From Nonomuraea jabiensis (GTDB lineage Bacteria > Actinomycetota > Actinomycetes > Streptosporangiales > Streptosporangiaceae), in contig NZ_JACHMB010000001.1 of NCBI RefSeq assembly GCF_014204795.1, positions 620,001-684,000 on the forward strand: a stretch of DNA of 64,000 nucleotides. The letters run 5' to 3'. Of this stretch, positions 8,933 to 16,971 are shown piece after piece. Made by a program: the position numbers and the translations under genes. Under the pieces are notes generated by a model that searched no databases, was not told the origin of the DNA, and worked only from the letters and a program-made list of their open reading frames with translations. The number at the start of each line of letters is the position of its first letter. Position 1 is the stretch's first letter.

Positions 8933-9910
8933 TTACGAGAAGTAGCGCTTCGGGTTGAACACCAGCATCTGCTCAATCTGGTCGTCGGTCACACCCGCGT
9001 CCACCAGTGCGGCCAAGACATCGTCGTGGATGTGATCGTAGCGCCAGTTCGGCGCGAGCGTTGAGCGGGCCTCCTCCCAGGCGCCACCGAAGTAGTCCAT
9101 GAAGCACGCCGTGTCGTGGCTGAGGACCATGCGATCGGCGTATCCGCGCCGGCAGAGCTGCGCGACCGTGGCCACCCGCTGCGCGGTCGGGTTGTACGCG
9201 TCCAGCCCGAACCGGTCCATCCCCAGCGTCGCGCCCGTGTCGGCCAGGCGCATGAGGTAGTCGAGGTCGTTGCTGTCGCCCGCGTGCCCCACGACCACCT
9301 TCTCCAGGGCGACGCCCTCCTTGGCGAACAGGTCGAGCGCGATCAGCCCGCTCTGCGTGAAGGAGTTCGTGTGGACGGTGATCGGCGCGCCGGTGCGCAG
9401 GTGCGCCTGCGCGACGGCCCGGCAGATGCGCTCGACGCCGGGCGTCAGGCCCTTCTGCTCGACCACGCACTTGAGGAACGCCGCCTTCACGCCGGTGTCG
9501 GCGATGCCCTCGGTGAGGTCGCGGACGAAGTCGTCGATCATCGGGTCCGGTATGTCGATGAACAGGCCGGGGCCGCGGTGCTCGTACTGGTGGGGCAGCT
9601 CCTCGAAGGAGTAGATGCCGGTGGCGACCACGATGTTCAGGCCGGGCACCTGCTCGGCGACGCGCTGGATGCGCGGGATGTAGCGGCCGAGACCCCACAC
9701 CGTCGGGTCGACGATCGTCCGCACGCCCTTCGCGGCCACCGCGTTCAGCTTGGCGACCGCGTCCGCCACCCGGGCCTCCTCGTCCCACCAGGCGCCTCTG
9801 CCGTAGTTGTCGAGGTGCTCGGTGGCCAGGACGAACACGTGCTCGTGCATGAGCGTCTGCCCGAGCTCGTCGACGTCTACGGGGCCGCGAATGGTGGGGA
9901 CGGTGGCCAT
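8933..9910 (-). CDS. Phosphotriesterase family hydrolase
   Basis: 325 residues of the amidohydrolase-superfamily phosphotriesterase/lactonase group. Metal ligands can be read: LMHEHVF (His22, His24), the likely carboxylated lysine in KAAFLKCVVEQKG, HTNSF, VVVGHAGDSND and LSHDTACF (Asp). Members hydrolyse lactones, phosphotriesters or related esters; the true substrate is not evident. ATG 9910 is chosen over ATG 9922 because GGAGG lies five bases before it. It starts 58 bases after the methionyl-tRNA synthetase gene and is probably co-transcribed with it. Confidence 0.88.
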   Translation of the reverse strand: MATVPTIRGPVDVDELGQTLMHEHVFVLATEHLDNYGRGAWWDEEARVADAVAKLNAVAAKGVRTIVDPTVWGLGRYIPRIQRVAEQVPGLNIVVATGIYSFEELPHQYEHRGPGLFIDIPDPMIDDFVRDLTEGIADTGVKAAFLKCVVEQKGLTPGVERICRAVAQAHLRTGAPITVHTNSFTQSGLIALDLFAKEGVALEKVVVGHAGDSNDLDYLMRLADTGATLGMDRFGLDAYNPTAQRVATVAQLCRRGYADRMVLSHDTACFMDYFGGAWEEARSTLAPNWRYDHIHDDVLAALVDAGVTDDQIEQMLVFNPKRYFS

Positions 9911-9968
9911 GGGCGCCTCCATACCGGCTGGTCGGTGTGCGCCACCGTAAGCTTCCTCCAGATCTCCG

Positions 9969-11381
9969 TCAACCAGCCACTCCGGCCGTGGCGAGGCGGC
10001 GGAACAGCGGCTCGGGCCGGGGCAGCCGCTCCCCCGCGACCGCCGCGGCCACCCGCGCCGCCGCCGTCGGCAGGAAGGGCTCCAGCTGTACGGCCAGCGT
10101 CCGGCACGCGTGCACCAGCGTCCCCAGCGCGGCCTCCTGCCCGGCCCGGGACCGCTGCCACGGCCGGGTCCGCTCGACGTACCTGTTGGCCTCCTCGACG
10201 AGCGCCCAGACGGCCGTCGCCGCCCGCCGGAAATCGAACGCCTCCAGCGCCTCGTCCACCGGCACCGCGGCCAGCTCCTCCCCGGCCGGGGGTACGTGGC
10301 CGTCCAGGAAGCGGTGGACCATGGTGGCGACCCGGTTGACCAGGTTCCCCAGCCCGTTGGCCAGGTCCTCGTCCGCCCTGGCGACCAGCCGTTCCTCGGT
10401 GAAGTCGGCGTCGCCCACGCGCGGCACCTCGCGCAGCAGCCACCACCGCACGGCATCGACCCCGTACGCGTCCACCAGCGCCACCGGATCGGCCGCGCCG
10501 CCCGACGACTTGCTGATCTTGCGGCCGTCCACCGTGAGGTAGTCGTGCACGAAGATCTCCGTGGGCAGCGGCAGGCCCGCGGACAGCAGCATCGCCGGCC
10601 AGTACACCGCGTGGAACCGGATCACGCCCTTGCCCATCAGGTGCACCCTGCGCGGTTCGGAGACCCACCAGCGGTCGTAGTCGTCGCCTTCGAGCGCGGT
10701 GACGTAGTTGGCCAGCGCGTCCCACCACACGTACACCACCTGGTCCGGGTCGCCGGGCACGCGGATCCCCCACCCGCGGGCGCGGGCGGCGGAGCGCGAG
10801 ACGCTGAGGTCTTCCAGTCCGGCCTCGATGAACGCCAGCACCTCGTTCCGCCGCGCGACCGGCTCGATCCTGAGCCGCCCGCTGCGGATGAGCTCGCTCA
10901 GGGCGTCCTGGTAGCGGGAGAGCCGGAAGAACCAGTTCTGCTCGCAGACGCGCTGCAGCGGCGCCTCGTGCCCGTCGGGACAGGGGCCTTCCGGGTAGAA
11001 CTGCTCGCAGCCCACGCAGTAGAGCCCCTCGTAGTGCCGCTGGTAGAGGTCGTGCCCGGTCGCCTCCCAGATCCGCTCGACCCCGGCCCGGTGCCCGGGG
11101 TGGACGCTCGTCCGGATGAACGAGTCGAACGACAGGTCCAGCGGCCCCCGCAACCCCTCGAAGGCGGCCGCGTTCCGGTCCACCAGCTCCCGCACCGGCA
11201 CGCCCGCCGCCTCGGCGGCCAGCACGTTCTTCAGCGAGTTGTCGTCGGTCCCGGTCTGGAACCGCACCGGCTCGCCGCGCCGCCGGTGGTGCCTGGCCAG
11301 CACGTCCGCCTGCACGAGCTCCAGGGCGTGCCCGAGATGAGGGCGGGCGTTGACGTAGGGAATGGTCGTCGTGAGGTACAT
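9969..11381 (-). CDS. metG: Methionyl-tRNA synthetase
   Basis: 470 residues of a class I aminoacyl-tRNA synthetase that charges tRNA with methionine. The HIGH motif is HLGH (15-18) within TTTIPYVNARPHLGHALE, the KMSKS motif is KISKS (288-292), and a zinc knuckle with Cys122, Cys125, Cys134 and Cys146 sits in the connective domain. It ends after the anticodon-binding helical domain and lacks the C-terminal dimerisation/tRNA-binding extension of longer homologues. ATG 11381 is preceded by GGAGG with six bases spacing. A short Met-rich open frame and a hairpin region precede it (11382-11503), suggesting attenuation by methionine supply. An amino-acid permease lies directly upstream. Confidence 0.93.
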   Translation of the reverse strand: MYLTTTIPYVNARPHLGHALELVQADVLARHHRRRGEPVRFQTGTDDNSLKNVLAAEAAGVPVRELVDRNAAAFEGLRGPLDLSFDSFIRTSVHPGHRAGVERIWEATGHDLYQRHYEGLYCVGCEQFYPEGPCPDGHEAPLQRVCEQNWFFRLSRYQDALSELIRSGRLRIEPVARRNEVLAFIEAGLEDLSVSRSAARARGWGIRVPGDPDQVVYVWWDALANYVTALEGDDYDRWWVSEPRRVHLMGKGVIRFHAVYWPAMLLSAGLPLPTEIFVHDYLTVDGRKISKSSGGAADPVALVDAYGVDAVRWWLLREVPRVGDADFTEERLVARADEDLANGLGNLVNRVATMVHRFLDGHVPPAGEELAAVPVDEALEAFDFRRAATAVWALVEEANRYVERTRPWQRSRAGQEAALGTLVHACRTLAVQLEPFLPTAAARVAAAVAGERLPRPEPLFRRLATAGVAG

Positions 11382-11470
11382 CAGGTGCCTCCAAGGGGCC
11401 CCGAACACGACGAGAGGCCCCGCTCGCAGGGCCTCGACAGGACGTCGCCGACGAAAACCCCCTAAGGGGC
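11382..11470 (-). promoter_or_regulatory. Probable attenuator region of metG
   Basis: Between the leader peptide and metG the minus strand carries GCCCC-TTA-GGGGG followed by TTTT (11470-11454), a hairpin GAGGCCC/GGGCCTC with an eight-base loop (11435-11414), and GGGGCCCC just before the GGAGG ribosome site. The GGCCCC and GGGGCC segments can pair in mutually exclusive ways, and one of them overlaps the leader stop codon, as expected for ribosome-controlled attenuation. Folding was judged by eye only. Confidence 0.5.
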
Positions 11471-11503
11471 CATCATCTTCAGCGAGATCGTCATGCCGTC
11501 CAT
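11462..11503 (-). CDS. Met-rich leader peptide of metG, 13 aa
   Basis: ATG 11503 opens the frame MDGMTISLKMMAP then TAG. Four of 13 codons are methionine, including a tandem ATG ATG pair three codons before the stop, whereas methionine is rare in surrounding proteins. It lies 80 bases before methionyl-tRNA synthetase and ends inside a hairpin. Stalling at the tandem Met codons when charged tRNA is low would be the regulatory signal. A ribosome binding site is weak (GGCGGGCG) and no clear promoter was found, so the start context is uncertain. Confidence 0.55.
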   Translation of the reverse strand: MDGMTISLKMMAP

Positions 11504-11534
11504 GCTAACGACGCCCGCCCGCCCCGGCCACCCG

Positions 11535-12785
11535 TTAACGTCCGGCGTGGTGGCGGACCAGCCAGACGGCCAGGCCGACCGCGAAGACCGCCAGGCCCGC
11601 CAGCACCGACGCCGCCGGGAGCGTGGCGGCCAGCAGCACGCACAGGCCCAGCCCCAGCCCGGCGACCGGCCGGGGCGGCGCGCCTTCCGCGCGGTCGAGC
11701 GTGAGCGCGCACGCGTTGGCGATGCCGTAGTAGACCAGCACGCCGAACGACGAGAACCCGATCGCCCCCCGCAGGTCGGCGACCAGCAGCAGCACGATCA
11801 CCGCGCCCGCCACGGCCAGCTCGGCCCGGCGCGGCACCTGCCGCACCGGGTCCACCACGGCCAGCGCGCCGGGCAGGTCGCGCTCGCGGGCCATGGCCAG
11901 CACCGTGCGCGAGACGCCCAGCAGCAGCGCCATCAGCGCGCCCAGCGCCGCCACCGCGGCCCCGGCCCCCACCACCGGCACCAGCCACGGGGCCCCGGCC
12001 TCCCTGACGACGTCCGCCAGCGGCGCCGGGGACCTGGCCAGCAGCGGCCCGAGCGCGCGCATCGCGGCCACCGCGACCAGCGCGTAGACGACGAACGTGA
12101 TGCCCAGCGCGATGCCGACCGCCCGGGGGATGGTGCGGGCCGGGTCGCGCACCTCCTCGCCGAGGGTGGCGATCCGGGCATAACCGGCGAACGCGAAGAA
12201 CAGCAGCCCGGCCGCCTGCAGCACACCCCAGACGTCGACGTGCGAGGCGGGCAGGGGCACGTAGGCGACCCAGCCGAACGTGACCGTGTCGTCGCCGAGC
12301 AGCCCCGTGACCACCACCGCGGCGAGCACGGCCAGCACGAACACGACGATCACCCGGGCCACCCCGGCCGAACGTTGCACGCCGTACAGGCTGACCGCCG
12401 TCAGCGCGGCCACCGCGCCGACGGCCAGCGGCCTGGCCAGCTCGGGGGCGAGGTAGGAGCCGAACGTGAGCGCCATCGCCGCGCACGAGGCCGTCTTGCC
12501 GACCGTGAAGCCCCAGCCCGCCAGGTAGCCCCAGAGCGGCCCGAGCCGCCGCCTGCCGTAGACGTAGGTGCCGCCGGACTCCGGGTAGAGCGCGGCCAGG
12601 CGGGCCGAGGAGGTGGCGTTGCAGTACGCCACGACGCCGGCCAGCACGAGGGCCACCGGCAGCCAGGCGCCAGCCGCGGCCGCGGCCGGCGCGAAGGCCG
12701 CGAACACGCCCGCGCCGATCATCGCGCTCAGCCCCACCACGACCGCGTCGGTGGTGCCGAGCCGGCGCGACAGCTCCTCCGGCAC
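11535..12785 (-). CDS. APC-family amino-acid permease
   Basis: 416 residues, about 12 hydrophobic helices. The N-terminal signature of the amino acid-polyamine-organocation family is present (VVVGLSAMIGAGVFAAFAPA), followed by ALYPESGGTYVYG and FFAFAGYARIATLGEEVRDP, which line the substrate and sodium/proton sites in this family. The substrate is not deducible from sequence. Because metG and its Met-rich leader follow only 32 bases downstream, methionine or another amino acid is plausible, but this is inference. Start ATG at 12785. Confidence 0.88.
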   Translation of the reverse strand: MPEELSRRLGTTDAVVVGLSAMIGAGVFAAFAPAAAAAGAWLPVALVLAGVVAYCNATSSARLAALYPESGGTYVYGRRRLGPLWGYLAGWGFTVGKTASCAAMALTFGSYLAPELARPLAVGAVAALTAVSLYGVQRSAGVARVIVVFVLAVLAAVVVTGLLGDDTVTFGWVAYVPLPASHVDVWGVLQAAGLLFFAFAGYARIATLGEEVRDPARTIPRAVGIALGITFVVYALVAVAAMRALGPLLARSPAPLADVVREAGAPWLVPVVGAGAAVAALGALMALLLGVSRTVLAMARERDLPGALAVVDPVRQVPRRAELAVAGAVIVLLLVADLRGAIGFSSFGVLVYYGIANACALTLDRAEGAPPRPVAGLGLGLCVLLAATLPAASVLAGLAVFAVGLAVWLVRHHAGR

Positions 12786-12872
12786 GCGCCCGCCTCCTCT
12801 CCCGCCTCAGGAGGCTCCTACTCTGCCGCATCCCACCGACAGCCCGGCCGACGGCGAGGTGAACGCCCGCCG

Positions 12873-13385
12873 TCAGGTGACCGCGTCGGCACCGGGCTCG
12901 GCGCCGGGCTCGGTGTCGGGGGCGGTGTCGGGGGCGGTGTCGGGGGCGGGCACGATCAGCACAGGCCGGCCCGCGTGGTGCAGCACCCGGTCGGACGTGC
13001 TGCCGAGCAGCAGCGAACGCACCCCGCCGAACCCCCGCGTCCCCGTCACGATGAGCCTGGCGTCGATCTCCTCGGCCACGTCCACGATCGTCGACCACAC
13101 CGCCACCGAGTCCGGATCGCACCGGGGGGTCGCCGCCAGGCCGGCCTGGCGGGCCAGGTCGGCGCCCTGCTCGGCGAGCTCCCGCATCGCCCCCTCGATC
13201 GCCGCGTCCTCCGTGCCCAGCTGGTCGATCGCCATCATGAGCCCCACGGAGGCCCTGGCCGAGGCCATCGCCGCCCGCTCCCACACCGTCAGCACCACGG
13301 CCGACTCCCCCTTCAGGAGCTCGCCCGCGAAGGCGATCGCGGCCTTGGAATCGTCGGAACCGTCATACGCAATCAAAATCGTCAT
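12873..13385 (-). CDS. Universal stress protein (UspA domain)
   Basis: 170 residues. The fold is announced by MTILIAYDGSDDSKAAIAFA and the ATP-binding loop GTRGFGGVRSLLLGSTSDRV (G-2X-G-9X-G-S). A C-terminal tail of repeated PDTA/PDTE/PGAE units is encoded by a 12-base tandem repeat. ATG 13385 is preferred over an upstream ATG (13400) because GGAG lies seven bases before it. Such proteins bind ATP and act in stress or dormancy responses. Confidence 0.9.
   Translation of the reverse strand: MTILIAYDGSDDSKAAIAFAGELLKGESAVVLTVWERAAMASARASVGLMMAIDQLGTEDAAIEGAMRELAEQGADLARQAGLAATPRCDPDSVAVWSTIVDVAEEIDARLIVTGTRGFGGVRSLLLGSTSDRVLHHAGRPVLIVPAPDTAPDTAPDTEPGAEPGADAVT
12912..12947. repeat. Three perfect 12-base tandem repeats
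   Basis: GGTGTCGGGGGC occurs at 12912-12923, 12924-12935 and 12936-12947, encoding the Pro-Asp-Thr-Ala tail of the universal stress protein on the minus strand. Copy number could vary between strains without breaking the frame. Confidence 0.85.
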
Positions 13386-13467
13386 CTCAGCACTCCACAT
13401 CGTGATCGGGCCCTACCTCTTTCCCGGCCGACCCGTTTCACGCCTGCGTCTGGGGTAGCGGCCCGAC

Positions 13468-13833
13468 ATGACCGTTACGCGATTCCACGACCTGCCCCTC
13501 GCCCAGCGCGACCGCGAGTGGGACGCCGCCGCGGCGGACAAGCGGGTGCGCAAGTGGGCGAACGCCGAGGACAAGCCGAACGCGAAATACCGCGAGGCCT
13601 TCAGCTGGTACGACGCCGACGACGCCGACGAGTTCGGCGCGTACAAGCTGCCGATCGCCGACGTCGTGAACGGGGAGCTGAAGGCGGTGCCCCGGGCCGT
13701 GTTCGCGGCGGCCGCGGTCATGGAGGGCGCCAGGGGCGGGGTCGATCTGCCGAAGAAGGACATCGAAGGCGTCAAGGGGCACCTGGCGCGCTACTACGCC
13801 AAGCTGGGCGAGGAGCCGCCCTGGGAGCGCTGA
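13468..13833 (+). CDS. Small protein related to a phage-type domain, 121 aa
   Basis: Residues ~45-121 (FSWYDADDADEFGAYKLPIADVVNGE..., VPRAVFAAAAVMEGARGGVDLP, VKGHLARYYAKLGEEPPWE) resemble a domain that I recall from phage head-maturation or portal-associated proteins, here as a stand-alone chromosomal protein. No other phage gene is nearby, so it is either a domesticated fragment or an independent family. No catalytic function is assigned. ATG 13468; its 3' end overlaps the convergent DUF998 gene by 40 bases. Confidence 0.65.
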   Translation: MTVTRFHDLPLAQRDREWDAAAADKRVRKWANAEDKPNAKYREAFSWYDADDADEFGAYKLPIADVVNGELKAVPRAVFAAAAVMEGARGGVDLPKKDIEGVKGHLARYYAKLGEEPPWER

Positions 13834-14423
13834 GCCAGCGGCTTGAGCATCGACAGCCCGGCCAGCGCCAGCACGCCTATTTCGGTGACGACCACGGCCC
13901 GCTGGGTCAGCCCGGCCGGGATGTCGTCGTTGGTCAGCGGGATGCCGAACATCCGCACCACGTACGGGACCACGACCAGCAGCAGGGCTCCGAGCGCCAC
14001 CCCGCTGAGGATCCGCACCGCCTTGGCGTACCGGATCCTGGCCTTGGCCAGCAGCATCCCCGCCGCGGGCATCACCAGGAACGCGGCGAAGGCGGCATAC
14101 CGGTGGATGCCACCCGACAACGACAGCGGCACGCCCGGCCGGTCGGTGGGAAAGGCGCCGATCAGGAACATGCTCGCCCCCCACGCCAGCAGCAGCGCGA
14201 CGACCCAGCGGCTCATCCCGGCACGGCGCATCGCCTCGGCGATGAACGCCGAGCCCACCGCGAACAACGTCAGCGAGGCGGGCAGCAGCCAACCGGACGC
14301 CTGGAAGGCGTACTCGCTGATGACGCTGTGCAACGGGTCGAGGTCGGATTCCGCGTGGAGGGTGAGCATGGCGCCGCTTCCGGTGCCGATGGCCGCGAAT
14401 CCGCTGACAAGCAATGCCTTCAT
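13794..14423 (-). CDS. DUF998 family membrane protein
   Basis: 209 residues with about six hydrophobic helices and the family's typical layout: an N-terminal helix, the segment DLDPLHSVISEYAFQASGWL, a GAFPTD motif after helix 3, and GIHRYAAFAAFLVMPAAGML. DUF998 proteins are integral membrane proteins of unknown role. ATG 14423. It overlaps the convergent upstream gene tail by 40 bases. Confidence 0.82.
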   Translation of the reverse strand: MKALLVSGFAAIGTGSGAMLTLHAESDLDPLHSVISEYAFQASGWLLPASLTLFAVGSAFIAEAMRRAGMSRWVVALLLAWGASMFLIGAFPTDRPGVPLSLSGGIHRYAAFAAFLVMPAAGMLLAKARIRYAKAVRILSGVALGALLLVVVPYVVRMFGIPLTNDDIPAGLTQRAVVVTEIGVLALAGLSMLKPLAQRSQGGSSPSLA

Positions 14424-14548
14424 GCCTCAAAGCTCGTGGAACACGGCCTCGCGGAGTATCGGAGATCGCCCCTGAAGTGGCCTGAACGATCCCCTAATAC
14501 CTTGGTCGGAAGCGACCCTGAGAACACCCGGCCACCTGCGCGGACACG

Positions 14549-14577
14549 ACCCTGAGTAGGGACTTCCCCCTCAGGGT
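14549..14577. promoter_or_regulatory. 8-13-8 inverted repeat
   Basis: ACCCTGAG (14549-14556) and CTCAGGGT (14570-14577) form a perfect inverted repeat just upstream of the aldo/keto reductase remnant. It is probably the operator left from the lost gene's promoter; a hairpin role is also possible. Confidence 0.4.
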
Positions 14578-14599
14578 GGGGCCCGGGTGCCTGACCCGG

Positions 14600-14713
14600 T
14601 TTGACCTGGACACGGCGGACACGTACGGGCTCGGTGCCAACGAGGAGGTCGTCGGCCGCACCGGCGCCGTCGCTGGCACCCGTTATCCGGATATGTCGGA
14701 GATCGAGGGGTAG
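14600..14713 (+). pseudogene. Aldo/keto reductase remnant
   Basis: The frame encodes FDLDTADTYGLGANEEVVGR then 17 residues ending RYPDMSEIEG before TAG. The first part is the aldo/keto reductase active-site signature (DTADxYGxGxNEExVGR, catalytic Tyr). The last part resembles the family C-terminus (RYP...). About 280 residues between them are missing and there is no start, so this looks like a gene reduced by an internal deletion. A palindrome precedes it. Confidence 0.6.
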
Positions 14714-14726
14714 CCGCAGGCCGGGC

Positions 14727-15659
14727 TCAGACGGATGGACCGGGCGCGTCGAAGTAGACGCGGATGGTGGTCGCCCCCGGGCGGGTGTACACGCGTACGA
14801 GGTCGCTCAGGAGGTTGACGATCAGCAGCCCGCGCGACCCCGCGTGGCGCGGGTCGACCGGGCGGCGGCCCACCAGCGGGTCGGTGATGTGCCCGGCGTC
14901 GCTGACCTCGCACACCAGCCGCCCGCCCTCGGCCCAGACCCGGAGCGTGCCCGAGCCGCCGCCGTGGTCGAGGCTGTTGGCGCCCAGCTCGGCCACCGTC
15001 AGCTGGATGTCGTCGAGCCGGTCGCCGAAGAACCCCATCTCCGCGGCCCGCCGCGCGGCCAGGCCCCGGGCCGCCGACAGGTTGGTGTGGTCGAAGCGCA
15101 GCGACTCGAAGACGGCGGGCTCGTCCAGCGGGCGGTTGTGCGCGGAGACCACCACCTCGGGCGCGTATTCGGCGCTGGCCCACTCCCCCGAGACGTCCCA
15201 CATCACGGGGTGGGTGCGCTCCGCCTCCTTGAGGACCTCGGGAGAGAGCCGGTCGGCGTCGTACGGGCACAGGATCGTGACCCGCCGCCCCGCGAACGAC
15301 AGGTTGATCAGCGCCTCGTGCTGCGCGGCGGCCCCGTATTCGGTCTCGGTGCGCTCCGCCCAGATCGGCTCGCCGATGATCCGTACGTGCCCGTCGGGAT
15401 GCCGGTCGGCGAAGTCGCGCAGCACGGCGGGGATGATCCGTCCCGGATTGCGCCCGGCCTCCTGCATGTTGAGCAGGCGCACGGACTTGGCGTCGTCGCC
15501 GAGCTCGGCCTCGATCAGGGCCAGATTACGGGCCGGGACCGCGATCGCGACGGGCTCGCCCAGAGCCAGCCCCGCGCGGACGAATGCGCAGGTGGCAGCC
15601 ACATATTCCCGGTCGCCCCGATAGAGGAGCGCCGGGTGTGTGAACGGTTCCGCCAACAT
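14727..15659 (-). CDS. MEDS-domain anti-sigma regulatory protein with HATPase domain
   Basis: 310 residues. Residues ~1-180 match the MEDS sensory domain (FTHPALLYRGDREYVAATCAFVRAGLALGEPVAIAVP..., followed by CPYDADRLSPEV). Residues ~195-305 are an RsbW-like HATPase domain with the N box ELGANSLDHGGG and G box DAGHITDPL, but no His phosphoacceptor. Such proteins are taken to be anti-sigma kinases controlled by small molecules. ATG 15659 is chosen at the start of homology; its ribosome site is weak. The STAS protein at 8514-8891 could be a partner, unproven. Confidence 0.85.
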   Translation of the reverse strand: MLAEPFTHPALLYRGDREYVAATCAFVRAGLALGEPVAIAVPARNLALIEAELGDDAKSVRLLNMQEAGRNPGRIIPAVLRDFADRHPDGHVRIIGEPIWAERTETEYGAAAQHEALINLSFAGRRVTILCPYDADRLSPEVLKEAERTHPVMWDVSGEWASAEYAPEVVVSAHNRPLDEPAVFESLRFDHTNLSAARGLAARRAAEMGFFGDRLDDIQLTVAELGANSLDHGGGSGTLRVWAEGGRLVCEVSDAGHITDPLVGRRPVDPRHAGSRGLLIVNLLSDLVRVYTRPGATTIRVYFDAPGPSV

Positions 15660-15839
15660 CAGAGACCACGCTACCCAAGGAAGATGACTTCTCAGCAATC
15701 CGGTGGGTACGTAAGTGTCGTGAAGCGAATCCGGGTCGTTCGCCGCCCCACCCTCGTCCGGGGGCCGCTGCCCCTTGATCTCCGCACCCCTTCCGGCAGA
15801 CAACTCCCGTTCTGAGTGCTGCGACCTTATGCTCAAGAT

Positions 15840-16394
15840 ATGTCGCAATTGCAGATGCGAGTGTCCGACGAGGACCGAGAGCGCACCGCGCAGCAGCTCC
15901 AGCACGCCTTCAGCGAAGGCCGGCTCACCCAGCTGGAGCTCGAAGACCGCCTTGAGATCGCCCTCACCGCGCGGACCTACGGCGAGCTGCTGGGCCTGAT
16001 CGACGATCTCCCCGTGGACCAGCCGCAGGTCGATGACGTGGTCGAGCTGGAGTCCAAGAACGGCCACATCAAGCGCGCCGGCGACTGGGCCGTCCCCCGG
16101 AGGCTGCGGGTGGTCTCCAAGTACGGCAGCGTCGAGCTGGACCTCTCCGAGGCCGTCATCACCCACCCGGTGGTGGACATCGAGCTCGACCTCGCGTACG
16201 GCTCCGCCAAGATCACCCTCCCGGACGGCGGCGTCGCGAACGTGGACGCCTTCCACAGCGACTGGGGCCAGGTCCACACCGGCGACGTGCCCGGCAGGCC
16301 CCGCGCCGGCGCGGTCCACGTGGTGATCAGCGGCAGGACGAAGTACGGCAGCCTGACCGTCCGCCATCCCCGCAAACGCTGGCTCAGCCGCTGA
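15840..16394 (+). CDS. DUF1707 domain protein
   Basis: 184 residues. The N-terminal ~55 residues are the DUF1707 domain (RVSDEDRERTAQQLQHAFSEGRLTQLELEDRL...ALTARTYGELLGLIDDLP), followed by a beta-rich C-terminal region of alternating strands (YGSVELDLSEAVI, LAYGSAKITLPDGG) like an adhesin-type repeat. No membrane helix. ATG 15840 is preceded by TATGCT (15828-15833) six bases earlier, so the message is probably leaderless. Role unknown; divergent from the MEDS/HATPase gene. Confidence 0.85.
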   Translation: MSQLQMRVSDEDRERTAQQLQHAFSEGRLTQLELEDRLEIALTARTYGELLGLIDDLPVDQPQVDDVVELESKNGHIKRAGDWAVPRRLRVVSKYGSVELDLSEAVITHPVVDIELDLAYGSAKITLPDGGVANVDAFHSDWGQVHTGDVPGRPRAGAVHVVISGRTKYGSLTVRHPRKRWLSR

Positions 16395-16500
16395 GGCTTT
16401 ACGCCGGCTTGATACTCGTGGTGTTAGTGGGGTGCAAGCGACGGTCAAGGGCTGCCCCATAATGTTCCCTTCGTTCGATCAAACCACCGAAGGGCTAGAA

Positions 16501-16878
16501 ATGACTCCCCCTCGCCGTCGCCTGGCTGTCGTGGCCGCGACGCTGACTCTTGCTGTCCTCACGAGCACCGGCTGCGGTGCGCTGGGCCAGGCGGTCGACT
16601 GCAACACCGCCGCCCAGGAGGCCACCAAGATCATGAACGAGTGGACCACCACGATCACCAAGGACGCCACCGACACGAAGGCCATCGGCACGGCCTCGAA
16701 GGACGCGGCGGGCAAGACCAAGGAGCTCGCGGGCAAGTACGACGGCGAAGTCGCCGCCGCGCTGAACGACCTTGCCGCCGGTTTCGAGACCCTGGAGAAG
16801 GGCGACCTGTCCGAGGTGACCTCGTTCACGGGCAAGATGCAGGGCTTCTCTACCAAGATCTCCTCTGCCTGCACCTGA
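16501..16878 (+). CDS. Predicted lipoprotein, 125 aa
   Basis: A lipoprotein signal peptide runs from Arg-rich MTPPRRRLAVVAATLTLAVL to the lipobox TSTGC (Cys ~25). The mature part is helical, with Lys/Ala/Thr-rich amphipathic segments and two further cysteines (VDCNTAA and the C-terminal SACT) likely linked. No family recognised. ATG 16501 follows GAAGGG at good spacing. Probably attached to the outer face of the membrane. Confidence 0.8.
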   Translation: MTPPRRRLAVVAATLTLAVLTSTGCGALGQAVDCNTAAQEATKIMNEWTTTITKDATDTKAIGTASKDAAGKTKELAGKYDGEVAAALNDLAAGFETLEKGDLSEVTSFTGKMQGFSTKISSACT

Positions 16879-16971
16879 TGCGGAGCCCGCGGTCGCCGTT
16901 CCGCCTGTGGGGGGCAGGTCGGCGCGGCGGCCGCGCCACGTTCGGGGGGATTCGTTCTACCCTTGCTGCCC

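Noticed and set aside
11382..11503. T-box riboswitch for metG
   Set aside because: No T-box sequence (AGGGTGGNACCGCG-like) or specifier loop layout was found; the Met-rich peptide explains the region better.
11493..14555. Plus-strand open frame of 1020 codons across several genes
   Set aside because: It runs antisense to the APC permease, universal stress protein and other genes with recognisable domains; its His/Arg/Gly/Pro composition is the typical mirror of high-GC third positions.
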